Origin: Bradyrhizobium embrapense
GTDB taxonomy: Bacteria; Pseudomonadota; Alphaproteobacteria; Rhizobiales; Xanthobacteraceae
Direction: 5' to 3'
Assembly: GCF_001189235.2 (NCBI RefSeq)
Contig: NZ_LFIP02000002.1
Span: 682,411-746,410 of the forward strand
Length of the DNA stretch: 64,000 nt
Below, piece after piece: positions 17,166 to 25,478 of this stretch. The stretch's first letter is position 1; each line of letters starts with the position of its first letter. A program made the translations under genes and the position numbers. The notes beneath the pieces are model-generated. The model had not been told where the DNA came from. It made no database searches and was given only the letters and a program-made list of their open reading frames with translations.

Positions 17166-18404
17166 TCAGGGCCGCTTCATGTTGCAGGTGGTCGGAAGCA
17201 TCGTCTTATCGGTGTCGATCTTGGAGACGATGTGCCAGCCCCAGCCGGTGTTCTCTTCGTCGAACGGCTCCTTGGCCTTGTCGGTCAGTGAGCCGAACGA
17301 GGAGATGTAAATCGGCTGGAAGAACTGGTGGTCGTCCTTGCGCATGAAGCCTTCGCCGCCGTCGAACACGTCGAACTTCATGCCCTCGAGGGCGGCCGCA
17401 ACTTTCACCGGATCGATCGAATTGGCTTTCTCGGCGGCGGCCTTGAACATCCGCATCTCGTTGACCGCGCGCGGATACCACACGGAAATGCCGGTCTTGG
17501 CGCGGAAGTCCTTCTCGAAATCCATCGCCGCCTTGTTGCCGGAGTTCGGGACGCCTTCGCTGATCTGGAACACCTGGTTCTCGAGGCCGGTCTGCTTGAT
17601 CGCGGTCGGCCCGCCGGCGCCGCCGGCGTAATAGGTGTACCAGTTGACCTTGAGGCCGGCGTCGGCCGCGGCCTTCAGCAGCAGCGCGAAGTCCTGGCCC
17701 CAATTGCCGGTCACGACAGTGTCGGCGCCCGAGGCCTTGATCTTGGCGATGTAGGGCGAGAAGTCGGTGACCTTGAGCATCGGGTGCAGTTCGTCGCCGA
17801 CCAGCTGGATGTCCGGCCGCTTTTCGCCCAGCATCTTGCGCGCCGTTGATCGCACCGACTGGCCGAACGAGTAGTCCATGTTGATCAGGTAGACCTTCTT
17901 GATGGACGCCTGGCCCTTCATGTAGTTGGTCAGCGCTTCCATCTTGATGTCCGAGTTCGCGTCCCAGCGGAAGTGCCAGTAGCTGCACTTCTCGTTGGTC
18001 ATGCTCGGATCGACCGCGGCGTAGTTGAAGTACAGCACTTCCTTGCCGGGGTTGCGCGAATTGTTCTTGGTGACGAAATCCTCCAGCGCCGCACCGACCG
18101 ACGAGCCGTTGCCCTGGGTGATGTAGTGGATGCCGGCGTCGACCGCCTTCTGCGCCTGCACCAGGCTTTCCTGCGGATTGGTCTTGTTGTCGAGCGGGAC
18201 GATCTCGACCTTGTGGCCGAGGATGCCGCCCTTGGCGTTCAATTCGTCGGCGAGATACTGAAACGTCTTCAGGCCGCCTTCGCCAACGCTGGCGCCGCCG
18301 CCGGAGAGCGGATCGATATAGCCGATCTTGAGGGTTTCCTGCGCGGACGCCGCGCCTCCCAACACCGTCAGCGCTGCCGCGGCGGCAACGATCAGCCTAT
18401 GCAT
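17166..18404 (-). CDS. livK: ABC transporter periplasmic substrate-binding protein (LivK-like)
   Basis: 412 residues from the ATG at 18404, chosen because GGGAGGA lies 6-8 bases before it and because it starts directly with a signal peptide (MHRLIVAAAAALTVLGGAASAQ). Mature part is a type I periplasmic binding fold of the Peripla_BP_6 kind: LKIGYIDPLSGGGASVGEGG, DNKTNPQESLVQAQKAVD, NMDYSFGQSVRSTARK. First gene of the liv operon. Ligand unknown: it differs from classic Leu/Ile/Val proteins in the loops, so aromatic or short organic acids are possible. Confidence 0.92.
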   Translation of the reverse strand: MHRLIVAAAAALTVLGGAASAQETLKIGYIDPLSGGGASVGEGGLKTFQYLADELNAKGGILGHKVEIVPLDNKTNPQESLVQAQKAVDAGIHYITQGNGSSVGAALEDFVTKNNSRNPGKEVLYFNYAAVDPSMTNEKCSYWHFRWDANSDIKMEALTNYMKGQASIKKVYLINMDYSFGQSVRSTARKMLGEKRPDIQLVGDELHPMLKVTDFSPYIAKIKASGADTVVTGNWGQDFALLLKAAADAGLKVNWYTYYAGGAGGPTAIKQTGLENQVFQISEGVPNSGNKAAMDFEKDFRAKTGISVWYPRAVNEMRMFKAAAEKANSIDPVKVAAALEGMKFDVFDGGEGFMRKDDHQFFQPIYISSFGSLTDKAKEPFDEENTGWGWHIVSKIDTDKTMLPTTCNMKRP

Positions 18405-18643
18405 CCTGCGTTCCTCCCTTGCTTGTGTTTCTTGATCTTGAGCGATCGAGGCCGTCTCATAACCCCAATTGCCGCGCCTTCGCAACTTTCGCTTTGAATA
18501 CTGCGTCAAGTTTTAGCGGGCGGTACCATGATGTTATAGGCTATTTGGCGTCGAGAGGCGGCCAAAATTTGAACTGGCAGTAAACTTTTGGATGAGACTC
18601 ATCCTTGTTCGCGGTTCCGGACCAGCGTCCTTTCGTCTCTAAA

Positions 18644-18766
18644 CCTCCCCTTGAAAAGGGGAGGTCGCTTCGCTCGTCAGAGCGAAGTGGGTGGGGTTCT
18701 TCTCTCCGCATACAGCGTCGGCTGCGGCCGACCCCCATCCCGACCTTCCCCCTTTCAGGGGGAAGG
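18644..18766. repeat. Dispersed palindromic element (two nested hairpins)
   Basis: Left hairpin 18644-18664 (CCTCCCC, ttgaaaa, GGGGAGG) and right hairpin 18744-18766 (CCTTCCCCC, tttca, GGGGGAAGG), with a segment rich in GCTTCGCTC and AGAGCGAAG between. It lies between the TetR stop and the livK promoter. Resembles the other CCTCTCCC-type elements at 21.6, 29.1 and 54.2 kb. Confidence 0.65.
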
Positions 18767-18781
18767 AGAAAACCGGGATTG

Positions 18782-20044
18782 CTACCGATGCCGACGCGGC
18801 TTGAGACCCGCGAGAAACAACCGCGCGAAATGATCTGCGATCTGGGTTGGTGACCAGTCTCGCCTGGTCTTGAACCAGATCGGATACCAATGGCCCATTC
18901 CGGTCAGGATGCGCTCTGCGAAATAGGTATCGATGCGGCGGAAGCGGCCCTCGTCGATCCAGCGCTGATAGCTGTCCTGATCCCGCCGGATCGTCGCCAG
19001 CACATCTGCGACATAGGCTTTCCGGTCGGCCTCGTTGAGATAGTTGATGTTGTGGTAGGTGGCCTTCGGGCCGCACGGCGTGTCGTGCAGCATCAACAGC
19101 AGGCGGATCCGCTGCACGATATGATCGAAGGCGCCGAGGCTGTGCTCTTGCAGGTGCTCGCGAATGCTGACCTCGCCGGCGAGCCCGCGGCGCAGGCACG
19201 CCAGCAGCAGGCTCTCCTTCTCACTGAAGTGATAGTAGATGCCGGCGCGGGTCATGCCGGCATCCGCGGCGATGCTCTCGAGCGACGTGCCCGACGCGCC
19301 CCTGCGGTTGAAGCTGTCGGAGGCAATCGACAGCATCCGATCGAACTTCGCGGCCCGCTTGTTCAACGCCGCGCGCGACTCCAGGAACGGGGCGAGACTG
19401 AGCGGTTCGGGCATCTCGGGCACCGCGATCTCGCGCCGGTAGACGCCGTGCGTGATGATGTCGTCGATGGCATCGATCGCCTGCTGGCGCGTGTAATAGT
19501 CGCGTTCGGACAGCCAGAACGGCACCCAGTCCAGGATGGAGATGAGCGCCACCGCCGTGAGCAGCGGTTGGTCGCAGGCGATCGAGCCGTCGGCTACGCC
19601 CCGATCCAGAATGTCCGCAAGCCGCGCGGCATTCTGCCAGCGCCCGGCATGAACCTCGCTGCTGTAGGGCGCAGCCAGCGCGTCGATATCGGTGAACAGG
19701 ATCATGCGTTGGCCCTCGGGCCGCAGCCGGCCGCGCACGAAGCGCCTGACGATCTCGAGCCCGTCGATGCCGGGTTCGGTGGCCGCCTCGATCTCGTGCC
19801 GGTAGATCGCAAGTCCCCGCAGATAGCAGTGGAAGATCAGATCTTCCTTGTCGCGGAAATAGTGGTACAGCGCGCCCGGCACGCCCCTTACCGCCGCCGC
19901 GACCTGCTCCATCGTCACATTCGCATAGGAGTGGCGGGCAAACAGCCGGGAAGCTGAGAGGAGGATTTCTTCAGCCCGATCCGTCGGGTCGGCGGCGACT
20001 TGCAAGCTCGGATGCCCTTCCTGATCGCGGAACGAAGCCCGCAC
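18782..20044 (-). CDS. TetR-family regulator with two tandem TetR DNA-binding domains
   Basis: About 420 residues, twice the usual TetR size. Domain 1: AEEILLSASRLFARHSYANVTMEQVAAAVRGVPGALYHYFRDKEDLI. Domain 2, about 200 residues later: FDRMLSIASDSFNRRGASGTSLESIAADAGMTRAGIYYHFSEKESLL. Each is followed by its own helical ligand/dimer domain (FTDIDALAAPYSSEVHAGRW; YVADVLATIRRDQDSYQRW). I choose the GTG at 20044 (AAGGGGA upstream), because a start at the ATG 20101 would put the TGGTATACCA palindrome inside the coding region. Divergent from the oxidoreductase at 20126, its probable target; also upstream of the liv operon on the same strand. Confidence 0.85.
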   Translation of the reverse strand: MRASFRDQEGHPSLQVAADPTDRAEEILLSASRLFARHSYANVTMEQVAAAVRGVPGALYHYFRDKEDLIFHCYLRGLAIYRHEIEAATEPGIDGLEIVRRFVRGRLRPEGQRMILFTDIDALAAPYSSEVHAGRWQNAARLADILDRGVADGSIACDQPLLTAVALISILDWVPFWLSERDYYTRQQAIDAIDDIITHGVYRREIAVPEMPEPLSLAPFLESRAALNKRAAKFDRMLSIASDSFNRRGASGTSLESIAADAGMTRAGIYYHFSEKESLLLACLRRGLAGEVSIREHLQEHSLGAFDHIVQRIRLLLMLHDTPCGPKATYHNINYLNEADRKAYVADVLATIRRDQDSYQRWIDEGRFRRIDTYFAERILTGMGHWYPIWFKTRRDWSPTQIADHFARLFLAGLKPRRHR

Positions 20045-20090
20045 GCGAGATAATCCCCTTGGCAGCCGCTTGTCGATCTGCAATAGACGT

Positions 20091-20100
20091 TGGTATACCA
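20091..20100. promoter_or_regulatory. Perfect palindrome TGGTATACCA, candidate TetR operator
   Basis: Ten-base perfect palindrome in the 81-bp gap between the divergent TetR (GTG 20044) and oxidoreductase (ATG 20126) starts. Position is ideal for control of both genes. Binding is inference. Confidence 0.5.
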
Positions 20101-20125
20101 TACACCAGCGGCTTTTGGAGAGAGC

Positions 20126-21190
20126 ATGGCGCGCAACATTCTGATCCTTGGGGCTTCCTACGGCTCCCTGCTGGGGACCAAGCTTCTGATGGCGGGGCAC
20201 AACGTGTCCCTGGTGTGCCGCAGGAACACCGCCGACCTGATCAACCGCGAGGGCACGGAGGTCCGCATCAAGCTCCGTGACGAGAAAGAGCATCGCTCGA
20301 TCTTCTCGCGCGACCTGCCGGGCAAGCTCGACGCCGTCACGCCCGCCGATGTCGACGTGTCGCGCTACGACATGGTCGGCCTTGCGATGCAGGAGCCGCA
20401 ATACACCAACCACACGGTTCGCGTGCTGATGATCAAGATCGCGGCGGCGAAGCTGCCGTGCCTGTCGATCATGAACATGCCACCGCTGCCGTATCTGAAG
20501 CGGATCCCCGCGCTCGCCGGCATGGACCTCGAGGAGGCCTACACCAACGCGCAGGTCTGGGAGCGCTTCGAGCCGGGCCTCGTCACGCTGTGCTCGCCGG
20601 ATCCGCAGGCGTTCCGTCCACCGGAGGAGAAGGCCAACGTGCTGCATGTCGGCCTGCCCACCAACTTCAAGGCCTCTGCCTTCGCCGACGACAAGCACAA
20701 CAAGGTGCTGCGCGAGCTCGAAGCCGACATCGACGCGGTGACGCTCGATGGCCAGGACGTACCGGTGAAGCTGAAAGTGTTCGACTCGCTGTTCGTGCCG
20801 CTGGCGAAGTGGTCGATGCTGCTGACCGGCAATTATCGCTGCATCACGCCGACCGAGCCGCAATCGATCCGCGACGCCGTCCACAGCGATCTCGCGCGCT
20901 CGCAGGCGATCTACGACCATGTCGACGGCATCGCGCGCAAGCTCGGCGCCGATCCTGCCGATCAGGTGCCGTTCGCGAAATACGCCAAGGCGGCGGAAAG
21001 CCTGCTCAAGCCGTCCTCGGCCGCCCGCGCGGTCGCCGCCGGCGCGCCGTTCATCGAGCGCGTCGATCTCCTGGTGAAGCTGATCTCGCACCAGCTCGGC
21101 AGGCCCAGCGCCGAGATCGACCGTACCGTCGAGACCGTCGACCAGAAGCTGAACGAGAAGATCGTGCAGGGCGGCTCCGGCGCAGAATAA
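20126..21190 (+). CDS. Ketopantoate reductase-like (ApbA/PanE N-terminal) oxidoreductase
   Basis: 354 residues from ATG 20126 with GGAGAG site. N-terminal Rossmann fold as in ApbA/PanE: ARNILILGASYGSLLGTKLLMAGHNVSLVCRR, using GASYGS in place of the usual G-x-G-x-x-G. The C-terminal helical part is longer than in PanE and does not show the classical catalytic Lys/Glu spacing I would need to call pantothenate synthesis. It may oxidise or reduce a different 2-keto or hydroxy acid. Probably regulated by the divergent double-TetR protein. Confidence 0.75.
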   Translation: MARNILILGASYGSLLGTKLLMAGHNVSLVCRRNTADLINREGTEVRIKLRDEKEHRSIFSRDLPGKLDAVTPADVDVSRYDMVGLAMQEPQYTNHTVRVLMIKIAAAKLPCLSIMNMPPLPYLKRIPALAGMDLEEAYTNAQVWERFEPGLVTLCSPDPQAFRPPEEKANVLHVGLPTNFKASAFADDKHNKVLRELEADIDAVTLDGQDVPVKLKVFDSLFVPLAKWSMLLTGNYRCITPTEPQSIRDAVHSDLARSQAIYDHVDGIARKLGADPADQVPFAKYAKAAESLLKPSSAARAVAAGAPFIERVDLLVKLISHQLGRPSAEIDRTVETVDQKLNEKIVQGGSGAE

Positions 21191-21332
21191 CCACGCGACG
21201 TGTTGGCGGGGGCGGCACGCGCCCTCGCCATGCATCGGCGATCAGCAAAGCGTGCGATCGCGGTTGCCGAACGCATGGCTCGGCGGATCGAGGTGGGCTA
21301 GGCTCGCGCAGTTGCGATTGGGAGCCACGCAC

Positions 21333-21527
21333 ATGCCGATCAAATCGCTTCCCGTCCTTGCGATCTATGGCGACCTCGATCGCGCGCGCGACATCCTGCG
21401 CGCCTGGCAGCCGCTCGACCATCTGTCGCCTGATGATGCCGAGATCGTCGTGAAAGCGATCGCCGAAGGCATCGCGCGCGGACGCCGGCACGGCCTCGAA
21501 ATGGGGCAGTGCCATTTGGCGGCGTAG
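21333..21527 (+). CDS. Small hypothetical protein (64 aa)
   Basis: 64 residues, MPIKSLPVLAIYGDLDRARDIL onwards; ATG at 21333 follows GGGAG at good distance. Soluble, helical centre PDDAEIVVKAIAEGIARGRRHG. No motif recognised. Stands alone between the oxidoreductase and a palindromic repeat. Confidence 0.55.
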   Translation: MPIKSLPVLAIYGDLDRARDILRAWQPLDHLSPDDAEIVVKAIAEGIARGRRHGLEMGQCHLAA

Positions 21528-21575
21528 GTGTCTGCGCTTGTCGTTGCGAGTCGGTGAGGTGAGCACACTGGTCAG

Positions 21576-21725
21576 GCTCCCTCTCCCCTTGTGGGAGAGG
21601 GTGGGGAGAGGGGTGGCCCGGACGAGATCATTGATAGGGTCACTAACCGCGCAATTGCGTATGCATGTTGCTGTGTGCCGTGTGGCACCCCTCTCCCTAA
21701 CCTCTCCCACAAGGGGAGAGGGAAC
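21576..21725. repeat. Long inverted repeat (40-base arms, 70-base spacer)
   Basis: Arm 21576-21615 (contains CTCTCCCCTTGTGGGAGAGG) is almost exactly the reverse complement of arm 21686-21725 (contains CCTCTCCCACAAGGGGAGAG), with three or so mismatches. Each arm is itself palindromic. Same family as the elements at 18.6, 29.1 and 54.2 kb. Lies between convergent genes, where it may also end transcription. Confidence 0.75.
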
Positions 21726-21754
21726 CCTGCCGCCGGTGGCTCCCTTACACGCCG

Positions 21755-22174
21755 CTAGCTCTGCTGCTTCACGGCCAGAATCGTCACCGCGCGCGTCTGG
21801 TGGCTCGGCGTCTGGAAATCGATCGTCTGGCCGACCGAAAGCCCGATCAGCGCGGCGCCGACCGGCGTCAGCACCGATATGCGCCGCAGCGCGATGTCGG
21901 CTTCGTGCGGGTACACCAGCACGACTTCCCTGACGTCGCCGGTCTCGTCGTCCCGGTAGCGCACGCGCGCGCCCATGCGGACCACGTCCGGGAGTTCGGA
22001 ATCGTCGGCGACGACCCGGGCGCGGTCGGTCTCACGGGCGAGGAACTGGGCCACGCGGGGAAACACCGCCATGCTGGAATCGGCCAGCGCGCTGAGGCGC
22101 TGCGCCTCGCTCGCGGTGATCACGATCGGCGGCAATGCGGCAGCGGTGAAGTCGTTCTGAATGGTTCGGGTCAT
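21755..22174 (-). CDS. rnk: Nucleoside diphosphate kinase regulator Rnk (GreA-fold)
   Basis: 139 residues. N-terminal Rnk helices (PPIVITASEAQRLSALADSS) and C-terminal GreA/GreB-like FKBP fold (VRYRDDETGDVREVVLVYPHEADI, RISVLTPVGAALIGLSVGQTIDF). Rnk proteins bind RNA polymerase near the secondary channel without the acidic tip of GreA. Single gene; followed by the palindromic repeat. Confidence 0.9.
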   Translation of the reverse strand: MTRTIQNDFTAAALPPIVITASEAQRLSALADSSMAVFPRVAQFLARETDRARVVADDSELPDVVRMGARVRYRDDETGDVREVVLVYPHEADIALRRISVLTPVGAALIGLSVGQTIDFQTPSHQTRAVTILAVKQQS

Positions 22175-22469
22175 ATCGATGATCTCAGCGGTTGATCGCA
22201 GGCGCGGCGCTGCCGGCGCGCGGATGTCTCGCGCGACGCGACAGGCCGAATGATTTGATGGGTTATGAATTGACGACGACGAGAATCCGGACGGCGCGCG
22301 ATCGCCGGCCGGCTAAGTGCCTGCGTGCAGACGTCCGGCGCGCAAACCGAGGCGCGCAATACGGGTGTCGATGCTCAAGGTGTCGATCATGGCACGATCA
22401 ACATAGCCGCTGATGACGTCGCATCCATTGCGGCGAAAGCGCGCATGCGCCATCGCCAACAGCCTGTCG

Positions 22470-23000
22470 TCAGGGCTGGCCGATGCCGGTGAGGCCGAGC
22501 ACTGCGCCGGCGGCGAGCGCGAGCAGCGGATGGATCCGGGTCGTGGTGGTCGCGATCGCGACGCCGGCCGCGATCAGCACCGTACCCCAGCCCGAGACCG
22601 ATGCATGGGTGATGACGATGGCGCTGGCGGCGACGAGGCCGGCGGTGACCGGCACCAGCCCGGCCTGCACCGTGCGGCGCCACGGCCGGTCCTTGAAGCG
22701 TTCCCAGAGCCGCAGCGCGAAGCCGGTGACGAGCGACGACGGCCCGAACTTGGCGAGCGAGGTCACCAGCACACCCGAGAAGCCGGCGACGTGCCAGCCG
22801 ACCAACGGCACCACCATCATGTTCGGCCCGGGCGCGGCCTGCGCCAGCGCGAACAGCGCGGTGAACTCCTGGGCCGTCATCCAGTGATTGACGTCGACCA
22901 CCTGACGCTGCATCTCCGGCAGGATGGTGTTGCCGCCGCCGAAGGCGAGCAGCGAGAGCTCGGCGAAGATCAGTGCGAGCGTGACGAGGGTTGCGGTCAT
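22470..23000 (-). CDS. chrA: Chromate transporter, C-terminal-type half (CHR domain)
   Basis: 176 residues, one CHR domain: LSLLAFGGGNTILPEMQRQVV, then LFALAQAAPGPNMMVVPLVGW and several hydrophobic helices. Overlaps the upstream half by 4 bases (ATGA). Paired short CHR proteins work as an antiparallel heterodimer and replace the single-chain ChrA. Substrate chromate is the family assignment; sulfate analogue export is equally possible. Confidence 0.88.
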   Translation of the reverse strand: MTATLVTLALIFAELSLLAFGGGNTILPEMQRQVVDVNHWMTAQEFTALFALAQAAPGPNMMVVPLVGWHVAGFSGVLVTSLAKFGPSSLVTGFALRLWERFKDRPWRRTVQAGLVPVTAGLVAASAIVITHASVSGWGTVLIAAGVAIATTTTRIHPLLALAAGAVLGLTGIGQP

Positions 23001-23563
23001 GACGCCTGCCTCGATCGGAGGAAAATGCTGAGCGGCGCGAGCGTCAACAAGGTCGGCAGCAGCGGCAATCTGAACACCGCGATCGCCAGCACGCAGAGCG
23101 CGCCGATGAACAGGCCGAGCACATCGCGCCGCAACGGCCAGGCGATCTTGATCGCGGTGGAGATCAGGAGCCCGGCTGCCGCAGCGGCGAGGCCGCCGAA
23201 CAGATGACGCACCACCGGATCGTCGGCGAAGCGGCCATAGATCACGCCGAGGCCGATCACGACCGCGGTCGGCACCGCGATCAGGCCGAGGATCGAAGCG
23301 AATGCGCCGGGAATGCCACGAAACTTCAGCCCGACCGCCACCGACATGTTGATGATGTTGCCGCCGGGCAGGAACTGGCAGAGCCCGAGCAGGTCGGTGA
23401 ACTCGGCACCGGTCAGCCAGCGGCGCTTCTCCACCATCATGTGACGCGCCAGCGGCAACACGCCGCCGAAACCGGTCAGCCCGAGAATGAAGAAGCCCGT
23501 GAACAACTCGCCGACGTCAGGTGCGTCATGCTTGGCGGTCCGTGCGGCGGGTATGGCGTCCAT
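22997..23563 (-). CDS. chrA: Chromate transporter, N-terminal-type half (CHR domain)
   Basis: 188 residues from ATG 23563 (MDAIPAARTAKHD). A more upstream ATG at 23617 would overlap the inverted repeat in the divergent promoter and is disfavoured. CHR motifs: LGLTGFGGVLPLARHMM, RWLTGAEFTDLLGLCQFLPGGN. The usual PGP appears as PGG. First gene of the chr pair, divergent from a LysR regulator. Confidence 0.87.
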   Translation of the reverse strand: MDAIPAARTAKHDAPDVGELFTGFFILGLTGFGGVLPLARHMMVEKRRWLTGAEFTDLLGLCQFLPGGNIINMSVAVGLKFRGIPGAFASILGLIAVPTAVVIGLGVIYGRFADDPVVRHLFGGLAAAAAGLLISTAIKIAWPLRRDVLGLFIGALCVLAIAVFRLPLLPTLLTLAPLSIFLRSRQAS

Positions 23564-23618
23564 CGGCGGGGCGGCTCCGGTTCGTTGTTGACCCGACTTT
23601 AGTTGGCCGCGTGCCAAA

Positions 23619-23635
23619 TATCCAATATATGGATA
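23619..23635. promoter_or_regulatory. Inverted repeat TATCCA-N5-TGGATA, candidate LysR operator
   Basis: Perfect 6-base arms at 23619-23624 and 23630-23635 in the gap between the chr genes and the divergent LysR gene. A second weaker repeat (ATAT, 7 bases, ATAT) lies just downstream near 23647-23661. The region is strikingly AT-rich against the GC-rich background. Confidence 0.5.
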
Positions 23636-23670
23636 AGGGAATTCGCATATCTATCACATATGGATCGCCG

Positions 23671-24588
23671 ATGATCGAGCTGCGCCATCTCCGCTATGCC
23701 GTCGCGGTCGCCGAGGAGGGCCATATCACCCGTGCCGCCGCGCGGCTCGGCATCCAGCAGCCGCCGCTGAGCCAGCAGATCCGCGCGCTGGAAGCCGCGA
23801 TCGGCGCGCCGCTGTTCCGCCGGCAGCCGCGCGGGGTCGAGCTGACCGCCGCCGGGCGCGCTTTCGTCGCCAAGGCGCGCACGATCCTGCGCGACACCGA
23901 GCTCGCGGTGGAGGCCGCGCGCCGCGCGAGCCGCGGCCAGGAAGGACAGCTTGCGATCGGCTTCACCTCGTCGGCCGCGTTCCATCCCTTCGTCACCGGC
24001 GTGATGCGCGAAATGCGCGAGCGCACGCCGGCGATCACGCTGTCGCTGGAAGAAGCTTCGACCGGCGAGCTGATCGAGGCCGTCGCGGCCGACCGGCTCG
24101 ATGCCGCTTTCGTGCGTTCGCCGAGCGAGCGGCTGGAGAACCTCACGGTCACGCACCTGCTCGACGAGGAGATGCTGGTGGCGCTGCCGGATCATCATCC
24201 GCGCGCCCGCAAGGACCCGCGCCGGCGGATCTCATTGACGTCGCTCGCCGACGAGTCGCTGATCCTGTACCGCCGCCCGACCGGACCGGGCCTCTATGAC
24301 AGCATCATCGCGGCCTGCCGCGCAGCGGGCTTCAGCCCGAAGGTGGCGCAGGAGGCGACGCGGATGGTGTCGACGCTGAGCCTCGTCGCGGCCGGGCTCG
24401 GCATTTCGATCGTGCCGGAATCGATGGCGCGGCTGGAGACCGCAGGCGTCGCCTATCTCCGCCTCGACCGCGCCACCGGCCTCGTCGCCCCGCTCGCACT
24501 GGTGCGCAAGAAGGGCCCCGCCGGCGGCACGCTCGGCCGCCTGCTCGCCATCGTGACACGGCGGGTGAAGGACCGCGCCGGCGTCTAA
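23671..24588 (+). CDS. LysR-family transcriptional regulator
   Basis: 305 residues, MIELRHLRYAVAVAEEGHITRAAARL, a CatR/BenM-like opening, then QQPPLSQQIRALEAAIGAPLFRR. Effector domain contains GQLAIGFTSSAAFHPFV and LVAAGLGISIVPESM. Start 23671 is where the family begins; an in-frame ATG at 23629 lies within the operator. Divergent from the chromate transporter pair, its likely target. Confidence 0.88.
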   Translation: MIELRHLRYAVAVAEEGHITRAAARLGIQQPPLSQQIRALEAAIGAPLFRRQPRGVELTAAGRAFVAKARTILRDTELAVEAARRASRGQEGQLAIGFTSSAAFHPFVTGVMREMRERTPAITLSLEEASTGELIEAVAADRLDAAFVRSPSERLENLTVTHLLDEEMLVALPDHHPRARKDPRRRISLTSLADESLILYRRPTGPGLYDSIIAACRAAGFSPKVAQEATRMVSTLSLVAAGLGISIVPESMARLETAGVAYLRLDRATGLVAPLALVRKKGPAGGTLGRLLAIVTRRVKDRAGV

Positions 24589-24603
24589 GCGGCACTTGCA
24601 ACC

Positions 24604-24687
24604 GTCATTGCGAGGAGCGACAGCGACGAAGCAATCCATCTATCCGTTGCGCGGAAACATGGATTGCTTCGCTTCGCTCGCAATGAC
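24604..24687. repeat. Dispersed repeat, GTCATTGCGAGGAGCG family (copy 1)
   Basis: Hairpin-forming 84-base element: left arm GTCATTGCGAGGAGCG..GCAATCCAT, right arm ATGGATTGCTTCG..CTCGCAATGAC. Four more copies occur at 45.7, 51.4, 56.1 and 60.3 kb. Confidence 0.85.
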
Positions 24688-24872
24688 AGTGGAACATCAG
24701 CGTGCCCGGCACTGCCACCGGGATGGCGCGGAATGTGGGGAGTTTGGCGAACGCGTGCGCCGGGGCGCGGCTAGATAGCCTGCATCGAACTCGCTCGCCC
24801 GCATATCGATCGCAACGGCTCAGTTGCGTCCGGCGGCCTCGGGTTCAATCACCACAGTGAAAGGCAGTTTCA

Positions 24873-25421
24873 ATGGCACGTTTTCCTGTCCATACGCTCG
24901 ACTCCGCACCGGAAGCCTCAAAACCCGCGTTGCGTGACGTCGAGGCGCGGTTCGGCATGATCCCGAACCTTGCGGCGACGATGGCGACGTCGCCGGTGCT
25001 GATCCAGAGCTTCATCGGCATCTTCGACAAGGTGCATGGCGGCAGCTTCACCGAGCAGCAGATCCAGACCGTGCTGCTCACCGATGCGGTGACCAATGGC
25101 TGCACCTGGGCGGTCGCACTGCATTCCGCGCTCGGCCTGCAGGCCGGCCTCGATCCCGCCGACGTCGATGCGATGCGTGCCGGCCGCTCGCCTGCCGACA
25201 AGACCCTCGGCGCGCTCTCGACTCTGGCGCGGTCGCTGATCGAAAAGCGCGGGCGGCTCGACGACGAGGAGATCGAACGCTTCCTGGCGGCCGGGTTCTA
25301 CAAGGATCTCGTGCTTGAAGTGATCACCATCGTGGCGGCATCGACCATCACGAACTACACCGGCAGCGTGACCAATCCGCCGTTGGAAGCGGGATTGCAG
25401 GCGCATGCCTGGAAGGGCTGA
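24873..25421 (+). CDS. Carboxymuconolactone decarboxylase/AhpD-fold protein
   Basis: 182 residues. The AhpD-like helical core is seen in RFGMIPNLAATMATSPVLIQSF and VLLTDAVTNGCTWAVALHS. In peroxidatic members the motif is C-x-x-C followed by H; here it is C-T-W-A-V-A-L-H, so the first Cys and the His remain but the second Cys is Ala. A redox disulfide cycle is therefore unlikely; a decarboxylase-like or structural role remains open. Single gene with AAGG site. Confidence 0.8.
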   Translation: MARFPVHTLDSAPEASKPALRDVEARFGMIPNLAATMATSPVLIQSFIGIFDKVHGGSFTEQQIQTVLLTDAVTNGCTWAVALHSALGLQAGLDPADVDAMRAGRSPADKTLGALSTLARSLIEKRGRLDDEEIERFLAAGFYKDLVLEVITIVAASTITNYTGSVTNPPLEAGLQAHAWKG

Positions 25422-25478
25422 CCTGCTTCTCTCCCGGGCGTCAATCATTGCACGTCGACCCTGCGGCCGGCGTGTGGT

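Noticed and set aside
20045..21235. N-terminal extension of the TetR frame up to 21235
   Set aside because: It runs antisense through the ketopantoate-reductase-like gene and has no domain pattern; the true TetR start is at 20044 (or 20101).
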